Source: Pirellulaceae bacterium (GTDB lineage Bacteria > Planctomycetota > Planctomycetia > Pirellulales > Pirellulaceae). From it: a stretch of 32,628 nucleotides of DNA. The translations under genes were made by a program, and so were the position numbers. The stretch lies in NCBI GenBank assembly GCA_025459145.1, contig JALORD010000005.1, forward strand, positions 1-32,628, in the 5' to 3' direction. Shown piece after piece: positions 7,932-16,600 of the stretch. Position 1 is the first letter of the stretch. Each line of letters starts with the position of its first letter. Under the pieces are notes generated by a model. That model did no database searches, was not told the origin of the DNA, and saw nothing but the letters and a program-made list of their open reading frames with translations.

Positions 7932-9176
7932 TTACGCAATGCTGCTCAGTTTGCGGAGACGGCCGACATTTTCGGCCACTGTATGGACCGCGTAATCGAT
8001 TTCTTCACCCGTATTGAACCGGCCGAGACCAAACCGCAGGCTGGCCCGCGTCAGGTCCTCCCCCAATCCGAGGGCCAGAAGCACGTGGCTGGGCTCCGGA
8101 TTGGCCGATGTACAGGCGCTGCCGCTCGAAACGGCAATCGTCTTCATGCTCATCATCAGAGCTTCGCCGTTTACCCCTGGAAAGGCGACGTTCAAATTTC
8201 CCGGCAGCCGGCTGGCGGGGGACGTTTCACTAGGGCTCAAACTGGGGCCATTCAGAATCGCGTCGGGAATCTCCTGGCAGATACCGTCCCAAAGGCGCTG
8301 GCGAAGCGCCGCTAGGCGGGGCGATTCCGTCGACATTTCCGCAACAGCGAGTTTCACCGCCACCGCCAGCCCCACGATTCCCGGCACATTGAGCGTTCCG
8401 CTCCGAAGGCCGAACTCCTGTCCGCCGCCATCGAGGAGCGCCTCGAGGCGAATCGGCCCCTTTATCCGGGTTCCATTTACGCCGTGCTCCGTCGCGGTCG
8501 ACCGCCGCACGTACAGTGCTCCAACTCCTTTGGGTCCATAAAACTTGTGCGCCGAAAAGCTGAGCAAGTCGACACCCAGATCGGCCACGTTCACGGGCAA
8601 CTTGCCGACCGCCTGCGTTGCGTCGCAGTGAAGCGGCACGCCCCGCGCTCGGCAAATCGCGGCAATCTCTGCAATCGATTGAAGGATGCCCACTTCGTTG
8701 TTCGCCAGCATCACGCTCACAAGAAGCGTATCGTCGTCGACCGCTTCCGCAACCTGCTGCGGATCGAGCCAACCCGCCTGCGGGCTTGGTTGCTGCACGA
8801 CCGGCAGCAGTGTGACGCGAAACCCCCGTCGGGCTAGACGCTTGAGCGGATCGAGCACGGCCTTGTGCTCGGTTGTCACGCTGATGAGGTGGTTCCCCTT
8901 ACGCCTCTCGCGCTCGGCCAGACCCCGAATCGCCAGATTGTTGCTCTCCGTGGCGCCGCTGGTGAAGACGATCTCCCGCGGCGCGGCGCCAATCGCGGCG
9001 GCAATCGTTTCGCGAGCACCGTCAACCGCCGCCTTGGCTTCTTCGCCGAAGCTGTGGCTGATGCTGCCGGCGTTGCCGTAGATTTCGCTGAAGTACGGCA
9101 GCATCGCGGCGAGCACGCGCGGATCGACCCGCGTCGTGGCGTGATTGTCGAGATAGATCGGCGGATTAACGGGCAT
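7932..9176 (-). CDS. Cysteine desulfurase, IscS/NifS type
   Basis: A 414-residue PLP enzyme that releases sulfur from cysteine as an enzyme-bound persulfide for iron-sulfur cluster and other sulfur transfer. Visible landmarks are the YLDNHATTR N-terminus, H104 in TTEHKAV, D185 in CDATQ, the PLP lysine K211 in SFSAHKFYGPKG and the catalytic C355 in SSGSACTS, on the longer loop of the IscS (group I) type. A stretch at about 226-240 (STATEHGVNGTRIKG) looks like an insertion relative to E. coli IscS. The gene lies 48 bases after the unknown membrane protein gene on the same strand and precedes iscA. No iscU is present between them. ATG at 9176 fits the usual N-terminus. Confidence 0.93.
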   Translation of the reverse strand: MPVNPPIYLDNHATTRVDPRVLAAMLPYFSEIYGNAGSISHSFGEEAKAAVDGARETIAAAIGAAPREIVFTSGATESNNLAIRGLAERERRKGNHLISVTTEHKAVLDPLKRLARRGFRVTLLPVVQQPSPQAGWLDPQQVAEAVDDDTLLVSVMLANNEVGILQSIAEIAAICRARGVPLHCDATQAVGKLPVNVADLGVDLLSFSAHKFYGPKGVGALYVRRSTATEHGVNGTRIKGPIRLEALLDGGGQEFGLRSGTLNVPGIVGLAVAVKLAVAEMSTESPRLAALRQRLWDGICQEIPDAILNGPSLSPSETSPASRLPGNLNVAFPGVNGEALMMSMKTIAVSSGSACTSANPEPSHVLLALGLGEDLTRASLRFGLGRFNTGEEIDYAVHTVAENVGRLRKLSSIA

Positions 9177-9224
9177 CGCACCTTGGTCAGTCGAACTCGT
9201 CGTCCACTCGCTCCGCGAGCGGTA

Positions 9225-10430
9225 CTATTGCGGGGGCTCAAACGGATTAGCTGGAATCGCCGTACCGTCGTTCGACGCTACCTTCGTCCGTAAAACGACT
9301 CCCAAACCGTCAAGCACGATTCCCTGTTTCGTCTTCAGACCGAGGACCGCGCGGCCGTCGCCGCCGAGCTTTACGAGCTCATTTCCGGTCGGAGTACTGA
9401 GCCAGTCGCTCTCATAGCTGTCGCGAGAGTCAAGCTGCCCAGCCGCTTCATGCATAAAGATGACTTTGAGGGCGTGCACATACTGGTCCGCGTCAACGAC
9501 TAGCCCGCCGATGGCATAGCCGTCTTTGGCCACAACCGTGGATAGCGGAATTCCCCGCCAGTCGACCGGCCGCTCGTCCCGGCTGTAGATGGGCTTCACC
9601 TCTTTGAGCGTGGGCCGGCGATCCCAATTTTCGTCGACGAGATAGGCGAGGCCGACCGGCAATCGGCCGGCCGGATCGACCAGAACGTTGTCACCGCCTC
9701 CCGTTCCACCGACCATCGGCGACAGCGCGCTTCCTGGCGGCAGGCCGCTGGTCGCCGGATCGCGAGCGACGCGCTCGAGCCGAGCAAAATTTTCGGCATT
9801 CGGGAAGTCGGGCACGGGAAAATCGGGTCCGGGAATACGTGGCAGCTGAGGACCGGGGGGCAACTGGGCGAAATCGGGAAACGGATCGCCCGGCATCGGC
9901 ACGTGCAACGGGCGCGGCGGGGGGGGCGGAGGGCGACGGTTGGCAGCCACGAAGACCATCGCGACCGCCAGAACGAGCGGAACGACAATCACCACGCCAA
10001 ACAGTGCCGCCAGCGATCCGAGAATGATCCACACCCCCTTCAAACCGGAATTGGCCTGCGGCCGGGCCGGAGCAACTGGATACAGCGGCCTGTAAGCGGG
10101 TCCGCCGGCTGCGGCCGGACTGAAGGGACTTACGCCGTCGGGGCGAGCCAGCAGGGGGATTGCGGTCGGGCCGGAGTGCCTCGCACCGCTGGTGTGCTGC
10201 GACGACTTCCAAAATGACACGAATTGCTGAACGACGAACTCCAGATCCTGCGGCGCCGCCAGATACATCTGGTGAAAAGGCTCGAGCGGGACCGCGCCAT
10301 CGGCTTCGCCTCGGCGGCTCAGCGTGTATTCAGAACTGTGGTACTCGAGCGGCCGATCCTCATCGGCTTCGATCAGCCGATTCTGCAAAAGGCGAGCAAA
10401 GTCCTGGCGGTTGAGTAGGGCAGCGGCCAT
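9225..10430 (-). CDS. Unknown protein with one membrane helix and Pro-rich linker
   Basis: A 401-residue protein that I do not recognise as a whole. Residues 1-75 are a soluble, mostly helical segment. Residues 133-163 form one strong transmembrane helix, followed by a proline-rich linker (167-210) with a run of six prolines. The C-terminal 125 residues (258-382) are a beta-rich domain with a YESDWL motif and an ending GGDGRAVLGLKTKQGIVLDG that recalls a jacalin-type beta-prism repeat; this is only a guess. ATG 10430 is preferred because GGGG lies eight bases upstream; ATG 10439 is an alternative. The start is 25 bases after the rsgA stop, so it is very probably in the ftsH-rsgA unit. The topology would place the soluble N-terminus in the cytoplasm and the beta domain outside, if the helix is a single-pass anchor. 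Confidence 0.75.
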   Translation of the reverse strand: MAAALLNRQDFARLLQNRLIEADEDRPLEYHSSEYTLSRRGEADGAVPLEPFHQMYLAAPQDLEFVVQQFVSFWKSSQHTSGARHSGPTAIPLLARPDGVSPFSPAAAGGPAYRPLYPVAPARPQANSGLKGVWIILGSLAALFGVVIVVPLVLAVAMVFVAANRRPPPPPPRPLHVPMPGDPFPDFAQLPPGPQLPRIPGPDFPVPDFPNAENFARLERVARDPATSGLPPGSALSPMVGGTGGGDNVLVDPAGRLPVGLAYLVDENWDRRPTLKEVKPIYSRDERPVDWRGIPLSTVVAKDGYAIGGLVVDADQYVHALKVIFMHEAAGQLDSRDSYESDWLSTPTGNELVKLGGDGRAVLGLKTKQGIVLDGLGVVLRTKVASNDGTAIPANPFEPPQ

Positions 10431-10455
10431 CGACGTCATCCCCGGAGTGGTGCTT

Positions 10456-11583
10456 CTATTCCACGTCACCGCTGCGCAAATGGCAATAGCTCTCATAGCG
10501 GCGGGCGTCGAGTCGACCGTCGGCGACTGCATTCTTGATCGCACAGTCCGCCTCGTGAGTGTGCGTGCAATTCGGATAGCGGCACAGGCTGACATACGGC
10601 CGCAAGTCGCGATACAGCGAGTCCACTTCCTCCGGCACGATATCCCACAATTGAAATTGGCGAATGCCGGGCGTGTCGACCACGTAGCCGCCAAGCCCCA
10701 GCGGGATCAGCCGGGCTACGGTGGTCGTGTGCTTTCCCTTCTGGTTTTCGCTGCTGACTTCGCCAATACGCAGGCCCAGCCCTGGCTCGATGGCATTGAG
10801 CAGCGAGGACTTGCCGACGCCGCTCTGTCCAGCGACGACGCTCTCCTTGCCGGCGACGAGTCGCCGCAGACGGGCCACGCCGACGCCTCTCGCGGCGCTT
10901 GCCAGGATTATCTCGTATCCCATCTGACCGTAGACGCCGGCCAGCGGCATCAGGTCGGCCGGATCGATCAAATCGATCTTGTTGATGCAAATGACCGCGG
11001 GAATCGACAGCCGCTCGGCCTCGACCAGGAACCGATCGATCAGATTCGGCTTGAGATGGGGCTCGGCGGCGCTCGCTACTATCAGGAGCTGATCGACATT
11101 AGTGACGATTACATGCTGCCGCCCTTTGCTCGTCCGGCTGAGGACGTTCCGCCGCGGCTCGATCCTCTCGATCAGGCCTTCTCCCGATTCGGCCGGGCGA
11201 AAGTAGACGATATCGCCTGCCGCCACGACATGCCGCTGGTCGGTGCTGAGATTCTTGAGCAGCCGCCGTGTCGCACAGCGCACCGTCTGCCCGTCGTCGG
11301 TCCGCACGACGCTCGACAATCCGTGAACCGCCAGCACTCGCCCGCACACGGCCGAGGAGGCGACATCGCGTCGCACGGCCAGACCGCTCTCTTCCCCCGC
11401 CGACGTTTCGCCTACGATCGTCCGCTTGCGGGTCAGTTCCCCTTTGCCGGAGAGACGTTCGCCGCTCACCAGATCGTCTTCGTTGACTTCCTCGCGAGCC
11501 AGCCCGCGCGTCAAGTCTTTCTGTCGCCGCCGGCCCTGGTGGTCCTTGCGAAAATCGGCGCGAATTTTTCGTTTGCCGGACAT
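10456..11583 (-). CDS. rsgA: Ribosome small-subunit GTPase RsgA
   Basis: A 375-residue circularly permuted GTPase that helps the late maturation of the 30S subunit. The domains are in RsgA order: an OB-fold (about 75-150), then the GTPase motifs G4 NKID (201-204), G1 GQSGVGKS (252-259) and G3 DTPG (303-306), then a zinc site C334-x4-C339-x-H341-x5-C347. A basic N-terminal extension of about 70 residues (many K/R) precedes the OB-fold, longer than in E. coli RsgA. The ATG at 11583 is 56 bases after the ftsH stop, consistent with cotranscription. Family identity is certain. Confidence 0.96.
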   Translation of the reverse strand: MSGKRKIRADFRKDHQGRRRQKDLTRGLAREEVNEDDLVSGERLSGKGELTRKRTIVGETSAGEESGLAVRRDVASSAVCGRVLAVHGLSSVVRTDDGQTVRCATRRLLKNLSTDQRHVVAAGDIVYFRPAESGEGLIERIEPRRNVLSRTSKGRQHVIVTNVDQLLIVASAAEPHLKPNLIDRFLVEAERLSIPAVICINKIDLIDPADLMPLAGVYGQMGYEIILASAARGVGVARLRRLVAGKESVVAGQSGVGKSSLLNAIEPGLGLRIGEVSSENQKGKHTTTVARLIPLGLGGYVVDTPGIRQFQLWDIVPEEVDSLYRDLRPYVSLCRYPNCTHTHEADCAIKNAVADGRLDARRYESYCHLRSGDVE

Positions 11584-11639
11584 CGCGAAGGGATGCTTTC
11601 GTGCGAGCCCAGGAAAATACTTCCTCGAACAGCGGCGAA

Positions 11640-13634
11640 TCAGGTGGCAAGTTCGGCAGCCACTTTTCCCCCGGCATGCCCGTTTGACTTGGCATGGATC
11701 GAGGGACCCAGGATCGCGGCGATTTCCTTCTCCTCCAAGACCTCTTTCTCCAGCAGGGCAACAGCGAGCTTTTCGAGCACGTGCTTCTGCTCCCTGAGGA
11801 GCGACTGAGCCCGCTCGGAGGCCTCGCGCAGGATGCGGGCGACCTCTTCGTCGATGGTCTCCATCGTCGCTTCGCTGAAGTGACGCTGCTGATGCATCTC
11901 GCGGCCGAGGAACGGATCGTCGTCGGAAAGCTTGTAGCTCACCGGGCCGAGTTTCTCGCTCATCCCCCAGTTCATCACCATCCGCCGGGCGAGGCCCGAA
12001 GCTCGCTCCAGGTCATTCTCGGCGCCCACCGTCGTCTCGTTGTAAATCAGCTTTTCGGCCGCCCGGCCGCCGAGGAGCATCGTCAGGTGGTCGCGCAGTT
12101 CCGGTTCGGAAATGCTCACCCGGTCCTCGGAGGGCATCATCTGCGTAACCCCCAGGGCCCGGCCGCGGGGGACGATCGTCACCTTGTGGACGCGATGCGC
12201 CCCAGGCAATTGCCAGGCCAGGAGCGTATGCCCCGCCTCGTGATAGGCGGTCTTTTCCTTTTCTTTCTCGGTGAGCACCTCTTCGCGCTTCGGACCCATC
12301 AGGACCTTATCGCGCGAGTACTCGAAGTCGCTCATGTCGACTTTGTTCTTGTCATTGCGGGCCGCCCAGAGCGCCGCTTCGTTGACGATATTGCGAATGT
12401 CGGCCCCGGTCAGGCCGATGGTTGCAGCCGCCAGCCGCTCGAGGTCAACATCGTCAGCCAGCGGCACGTCGCGGGTGTGGACCTTGAAGATCTCCACCCG
12501 CCCCTTTTGCGTGGGGCGGCCGACGGTCACGTGCCGGTCAAACCGCCCGGGTCGCAAAAGCGCCGGATCGAGTACGTCGGGCCGGTTCGTTGCGGCCAGG
12601 ACGATCACAAAATCGGTCTGCGAGAAGCCGTCCATCTCGCTCAGAATCTGATTGAGCGTCTGTTCTCGCTCGTCATGACCACCGCCCAGCCCCGCGCCGC
12701 GCTGCCGGCCAACGGCGTCGATTTCGTCGACGAAAATAATCGCCGGAGCATTCTCCTTGGCCTTGCCGAACAGATCGCGAACCCGGCTGGCTCCCACGCC
12801 GACGAACATCTGGATGAACTCCGAGCCGCTCACCGAAAAGAACGGCACGCCCGCCTCTCCGGCCACCGCCCGCGCGAGGAGCGTCTTGCCGGTGCCCGGA
12901 GGTCCATTGAGCAAAACCCCCTTCGGCACGCGGCCCCCCAGCTTTTGAAACTTCTTCGGGCTCCGCAAGAACTCGACGATCTCCATGAGATCGGCTTTGA
13001 CTCCCTCGATCCCGGCGACGTCCTTGAATGTGACGGCCTGCCGTGATGCTTCGTAGCGGCGGGCCGGGCTGCGGCCGAAACCCGACAGAAAGCCCCCACC
13101 CATCATCTGCGATTGCTGCCGGCGGAGCCACAGCCAGAACAAGACGAACATGCCGATCATGACGCTGGTTACGATCAGCGAGACCATCATCGTCGAATCG
13201 ACTTGCACTGCGTTGTCGTAGCGAGCGCCGCTGGCCTTCAAGGCGGCGGCCAATGCAGCGCCATCGCGTTGCCACGCCGGCAGATTCACGTAGAAGTTGG
13301 GCTTGGCTCGGACCGGTTCGGCCGGCTTTGCGCTTTCGGCTTTCTTTCCTGCCTCACTTCCCTCGGCAGGCGTTGGCAGGGGAAGAATCGGCGGCTCTTT
13401 GAACCGGCCGCGGGCAAAATCGCTGCCGATTTCGACTTCCAGGACGTTCTTCGCTTCGAGCTGCTCGAGGAAGAAGTACCAATCGATCTTCGTCGTGGGA
13501 GGCGTCGCGGCCGACCAAATCAGATAGCCACCCCCCAGAATGGCCAGCAGGACGAGCGGCAACAGCATCCCCGGACCGCCCCGCGGATTCTTCTTCTCGT
13601 CGGGCGACCGCTGTTCGTCGTGATCCTTCTCCAT
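11640..13634 (-). CDS. ftsH: ATP-dependent zinc metalloprotease FtsH
   Basis: A 664-residue membrane-anchored AAA+ protease that degrades misfolded membrane proteins and short-lived regulators. Two transmembrane helices (about 23-42 and 149-170) flank a periplasmic domain. The AAA module shows Walker A GPPGTGKT (244-251), Walker B FVDEID (301-306) and the second region of homology with RPGRFDR (361-367). The zinc protease site is H465-E-A-G-H469. The periplasmic part carries a low-complexity insert rich in Pro, Ala, Glu and Lys (81-112). ATG 13634 has AGGGG five bases upstream. It is the first gene of the minus-strand unit and is divergent from btaA. Confidence 0.97.
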   Translation of the reverse strand: MEKDHDEQRSPDEKKNPRGGPGMLLPLVLLAILGGGYLIWSAATPPTTKIDWYFFLEQLEAKNVLEVEIGSDFARGRFKEPPILPLPTPAEGSEAGKKAESAKPAEPVRAKPNFYVNLPAWQRDGAALAAALKASGARYDNAVQVDSTMMVSLIVTSVMIGMFVLFWLWLRRQQSQMMGGGFLSGFGRSPARRYEASRQAVTFKDVAGIEGVKADLMEIVEFLRSPKKFQKLGGRVPKGVLLNGPPGTGKTLLARAVAGEAGVPFFSVSGSEFIQMFVGVGASRVRDLFGKAKENAPAIIFVDEIDAVGRQRGAGLGGGHDEREQTLNQILSEMDGFSQTDFVIVLAATNRPDVLDPALLRPGRFDRHVTVGRPTQKGRVEIFKVHTRDVPLADDVDLERLAAATIGLTGADIRNIVNEAALWAARNDKNKVDMSDFEYSRDKVLMGPKREEVLTEKEKEKTAYHEAGHTLLAWQLPGAHRVHKVTIVPRGRALGVTQMMPSEDRVSISEPELRDHLTMLLGGRAAEKLIYNETTVGAENDLERASGLARRMVMNWGMSEKLGPVSYKLSDDDPFLGREMHQQRHFSEATMETIDEEVARILREASERAQSLLREQKHVLEKLAVALLEKEVLEEKEIAAILGPSIHAKSNGHAGGKVAAELAT

Positions 13635-13755
13635 CGTTCCCCTTTCCGGGTCGGGCCACTTTCGTCGGGCCTGGTGCTGCCGAACATTTCATTTTACGCC
13701 GCATGCGCCCGGCGTGCAGCCCACCTCGCGAAGTCCACCTGCTGCTTCCCGCGCC

Positions 13756-13783
13756 TTGTCGCGTCCCCCGCAGGCGGTACGAT
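13756..13783 (+). promoter_or_regulatory. Possible promoter of btaAB
   Basis: TTGTCG (13756-13761) and TACGAT (13778-13783), each 4 of 6 to consensus, are 16 bases apart and lie about 65 bases before btaA in the ftsH/btaA divergent region. Low confidence. Confidence 0.3.
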
Positions 13784-13848
13784 ACACGGTTTGTCGCGGA
13801 ATCGCCCGATCTTGGGCGAATGCTCGGGGGCTTGCCGAGGGGGCCAGA

Positions 13849-15039
13849 ATGTCGGTTTTCGATTGGGTCAGCGGCCGGGTCTTCAAATTCGTGCACGGCA
13901 ACAACCTGGTTTACAACACCTGCTGGGAGGATCCGCGGCTTGATCGTGTCGCGCTGGAATTATCGCCGGCCGACAATGTGCTCGTGATCACTTCCGCCGG
14001 CTGCAACGCTCTCGACTACGCGCTCTGCAGTCCAAATCATGTCTACGCTGTCGACATGAATCCCCGGCAAAACGCCCTGCTCGACCTCAAGATCGCTAGC
14101 ATCAAATCGCTCGACTTCGAGGACTTCTTTCGCCTGTTTGGCTACGGCTATCACCCCGATGGCCGCCGATTGTACGAGCGCAGGATTCGGGCCCTGCTCC
14201 CCGCCTGGTCGCAGCGCTATTGGGACCGTTGGCTCAAGTTTTTCACCAACCAGCAGCGGCCGTTCTATTTCCGCGGCACGAGCGGCGCGTTCGCTCGGAT
14301 GATTAAGATCTACACAGATCGGGTCATTCGGGTGCGGCCGCACATCGATGCCATTCTCGATGCCAAATCGCTCGACGAGCAGCGCGAGATCTACGAAAAG
14401 CACCTCCGCGAGCGGTTCTGGTCTCGACCGATGCGGTTTGCCATGAACCGCGATACGACGCTCTCGATGGTCGGCGTCCCGAAGGCGCAGCGGCGGCAGA
14501 TTGAAACACAGTACGAAGGAGGCGTCGTCAAATTTGTGCAGGACGCAGTCGAGGCGGTCTTCTGCAAGCTGCCCCTTTCGGATAACTATTTCTGGCGCGT
14601 TTACATGAAGGGGGAGTACAGCCGAGGCTGTTGTCCCGAGTACCTCAAGTCCGAGAACTTTGAAAAGCTGAAAGGCGGCCTGGTCGATCGGGTCAGCACC
14701 CACACCGATTCGGTGCAGGGATTTCTCGATAAATATCCCGGACAAATCTCGCGATACGTGCTGCTCGATCACATGGATTGGCTCTCGGACAAGTTCTTTC
14801 CGCTCCTTGAGCTCGAATGGCAAGCAATTCTGGACCGCGCCGCTCCTGGGACGCGAATCCTTTGGCGCAGCGGCGGTCTGAGAACTGATTTTCTCGACCG
14901 AGTGACGGTTACGCAGGGCGGGCAGTCGCGGCCGCTCAATGAACTCCTGTCTTATCATCGGGAACTCGCGGCCGAGCTGCATCAAAAGGACCGCGTTCAT
15001 ACCTACGGCAACTTCTACATCGCAGACCTGGCGGTCTGA
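13849..15039 (+). CDS. btaA: BtaA-type SAM:diacylglycerol 3-amino-3-carboxypropyltransferase
   Basis: A 396-residue protein of the DUF3419 (BtaA) family. BtaA moves the aminocarboxypropyl group of S-adenosylmethionine to diacylglycerol, giving diacylglyceryl-homoserine, the first step of betaine lipid (DGTS) synthesis at the membrane. The characteristic N-terminus (NNLVYNTCWEDPRLD) and a Rossmann-like SAM site (VLVITSAGCNALDYAL, about 44-59, then VYAVDMNP) are clear; the C-terminal part has WRSGG and the conserved HTYGNFYIA ending. ATG 13849 has GAGGGGG (13835-13841) seven bases upstream; in-frame codons as far back as 13714 have no such site. The methyltransferase gene follows after 16 bases, as in known btaAB pairs. 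Confidence 0.9.
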   Translation: MSVFDWVSGRVFKFVHGNNLVYNTCWEDPRLDRVALELSPADNVLVITSAGCNALDYALCSPNHVYAVDMNPRQNALLDLKIASIKSLDFEDFFRLFGYGYHPDGRRLYERRIRALLPAWSQRYWDRWLKFFTNQQRPFYFRGTSGAFARMIKIYTDRVIRVRPHIDAILDAKSLDEQREIYEKHLRERFWSRPMRFAMNRDTTLSMVGVPKAQRRQIETQYEGGVVKFVQDAVEAVFCKLPLSDNYFWRVYMKGEYSRGCCPEYLKSENFEKLKGGLVDRVSTHTDSVQGFLDKYPGQISRYVLLDHMDWLSDKFFPLLELEWQAILDRAAPGTRILWRSGGLRTDFLDRVTVTQGGQSRPLNELLSYHRELAAELHQKDRVHTYGNFYIADLAV

Positions 15040-15055
15040 TTGCCACCTCTCTCGT

Positions 15056-15787
15056 ATGGGCCTCGCCTCCGACCTCAAGATTCTCTACCACCTCGCGCTG
15101 AAGCCGGTCCGCGGCAAGGACCATGCCGCGCGCATGGAGAATTTTTACTCCGGACAGGCCGAAGCGTATGACGACTTTCGAAAGCGTCTGCTCAAAGGCC
15201 GCCAGGAGCTGTGGAACGCGATCGACGTTCCCGCCGGTGGAACGTGGCTCGATATGGGCGGCGGAACGGGGGCCAATCTCGATTATTTTGGCGACCGCTT
15301 GGCGAGCCTCAGCAAGGTCTATGTCCTTGATTTGTCGCACTCGCTTCTGGAGGTGGCTAAGAAGCGGGCCGCAGCCAATGGATGGACGAATGTGGAAACC
15401 GTCGAGGCCGACGCGACGACGTTTCAACCGGCAACCGGGCCGGTCGACGTCGTCACGTTCTCCTACTCGTTGACGATGATTCCCGACTGGTTTGCGGCGA
15501 TCGAAAACGCCCTGGCGATGCTTAAGCCCGGCGGCGTGATCGGCGTGGTCGATTTCTACGTCTCGCGCAAATATCCGACGAGCGGACTCGCCCGCCACGG
15601 CTGGTTCACGCGTACCTTCTGGCCCACGTGGTTTGCGATGGATAATGTCTTCCCTTCCTCCGACCACGTTCCCTTCCTGCATCGACACTTCGATCCGCTG
15701 GTGTTTGAGGAACACAAGGGAAAAGTCCCCTACATTCCGTTCATCCGGATGCCGTACTATCTGTTTGTGGGGCGCAAGCGGGGTTAG
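15056..15787 (+). CDS. btaB: BtaB-type SAM-dependent N-methyltransferase
   Basis: A 243-residue class I methyltransferase. Motif I is LDMGGGTG (65-72), followed by an acidic end of strand two (YVLDLS) and LKPGGVIGVVDF as the post-II region. By its position 16 bases after btaA it is the likely BtaB, which methylates diacylglyceryl-homoserine three times to the trimethyl betaine lipid. The sequence alone would only say methyltransferase; the neighbour makes the assignment. The ATG at 15056 lacks a clear ribosome site, so translation may be coupled to btaA. The SMI1-like gene begins 11 bases after the stop. Confidence 0.85.
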   Translation: MGLASDLKILYHLALKPVRGKDHAARMENFYSGQAEAYDDFRKRLLKGRQELWNAIDVPAGGTWLDMGGGTGANLDYFGDRLASLSKVYVLDLSHSLLEVAKKRAAANGWTNVETVEADATTFQPATGPVDVVTFSYSLTMIPDWFAAIENALAMLKPGGVIGVVDFYVSRKYPTSGLARHGWFTRTFWPTWFAMDNVFPSSDHVPFLHRHFDPLVFEEHKGKVPYIPFIRMPYYLFVGRKRG

Positions 15788-15798
15788 GCGAGCGGATA

Positions 15799-16176
15799 AT
15801 GATCCCAGAGCATTTGCAAAGAATCGAACAGCAGCTTGGATTCGAGTATCCGGAATCGTTCGTGTCGATGTTGCGAGAGTTCGCTGGTGTATTCGACACC
15901 GAAGGGTTTAATCGTGCGTTTCCGGACACGCGACTTCTAAACTCTACCTGGGAGATTGCCAAAGCACGGCTGAATATCCCTGTCCAGTTCATCCCCTTTA
16001 TGTTGGGTCAGGAAGATGGTCGGATGGACATCTATGCATTTGACCTCGAAAGTGAACCGCCCGAGTATCGAGTTGTCGTTTGGGCTGACCATGCTGTTGT
16101 CATGTCATGGCCGAATTTTCCCATTTTCGTCCGGTGGGCGCACGGTCAAATCACTAGCGAAGCCCCATCCGCTTAG
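15799..16176 (+). CDS. SMI1/KNR4 (SUKH) family protein
   Basis: A 125-residue protein that resembles the SMI1/KNR4 (SUKH) superfamily: an N-terminal helix with LGFEYPESFVSML, a later GRMDIYAFDL strand pair and a C-terminal helix. Bacterial members are mostly immunity proteins that neutralise polymorphic or contact-dependent toxins, but many orphans exist. No toxin gene is adjacent. The gene is about 51 percent GC by hand count, well below its neighbours (about 60 percent in sampled btaB lines), which suggests a separate origin. The ATG at 15799 is only 11 bases after the btaB stop, with GGA just before it. The family call is moderately sure, the immunity role is inference. Confidence 0.72.
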   Translation: MIPEHLQRIEQQLGFEYPESFVSMLREFAGVFDTEGFNRAFPDTRLLNSTWEIAKARLNIPVQFIPFMLGQEDGRMDIYAFDLESEPPEYRVVVWADHAVVMSWPNFPIFVRWAHGQITSEAPSA

Positions 16177-16290
16177 CCAGACCTGAAATTGGACATTCGT
16201 GTGAGTGGTTCACCCGGATGCAGACCACTTCTGGTTGGCGACCGAACTTCGGGTCCGTCTGTGGTGGGCATCGAATTGGCGGTCCGCCGG

Positions 16291-16319
16291 TTGACAATTC
16301 GCGATACTCCGCGGAAAGT
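16291..16319 (+). promoter_or_regulatory. Possible promoter of tRNA-Glu
   Basis: A perfect -35 TTGACA (16291-16296) is followed after 17 bases by GAAAGT (16314-16319), only 3 of 6 to the -10 consensus. It would start transcription about 45 bases before the tRNA. Low confidence. Confidence 0.3.
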
Positions 16320-16370
16320 AAGAGAGACTCAAGCAATTCGCACGACGTGCCGATCTTGCCTGAGATACAG

Positions 16371-16443
16371 GCCCCCTTCGTCTAGTGGCCTAGGACTCCG
16401 GGTTCTCAGTCCGGCAACAGGGGTTCGACTCCCCTAGGGGGTA
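16371..16443 (+). tRNA. tRNA-Glu(CUC)
   Basis: A full cloverleaf of 73 bases. The acceptor arm pairs GCCCCCT (16371-16377) with AGGGGGT (16436-16442), with a G-T closing pair. The anticodon stem CCGGG/TCCGG holds the loop TTCTCAG, so the anticodon is CTC, reading GAG (Glu). The T arm is AGGGG-TTCGACT-CCCCT. The D arm closely matches bacterial tRNA-Glu. The discriminator is A16443 and the CCA end is not encoded (CTCCA follows). A strong terminator follows after six bases. Confidence 0.95.
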
Positions 16444-16449
16444 CTCCAG

Positions 16450-16476
16450 CGCCACCGCTCCTGCGGTGGCGTTTTT
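16450..16476 (+). terminator. Intrinsic terminator after tRNA-Glu
   Basis: Nine perfect base pairs, CGCCACCGC (16450-16458) with GCGGTGGCG (16463-16471), around a TCCT loop, followed at once by five T. A textbook Rho-independent terminator for the tRNA gene, and it insulates dnaK from upstream reading. Confidence 0.9.
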
Positions 16477-16600
16477 GCTTCTTGCGACTTCTTCGCCCCT
16501 TCATGCTCTCCGTCAGTGACTATCAAAGCCCGATCTAGGGCGTATCTGGCAGTCATTCGGATGCGGTTCCGGGGCTGTGCGGGATGTGCCTAGAGGCGCG

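Noticed and set aside
10324-11808. Long plus-strand open frame of 494 codons opposite the unknown gene, rsgA and ftsH
   Set aside because: It is an antisense shadow of firmly identified minus-strand genes in GC-rich DNA; its translation has no family feature and no ribosome site.
11694-13046. 450-codon plus-strand frame opposite ftsH
   Set aside because: Antisense of the AAA and protease domains of ftsH; codon pattern explains the lack of stops.
13960-15078. 372-codon minus-strand frame opposite btaA
   Set aside because: Shadow of btaA; no family match.
16371-16443. tRNA-Glu as an attachment site of an integrated element
   Set aside because: No repeat of the tRNA 3' end, integrase or phage gene was found on either side; only the low-GC SUKH gene hints at transfer.
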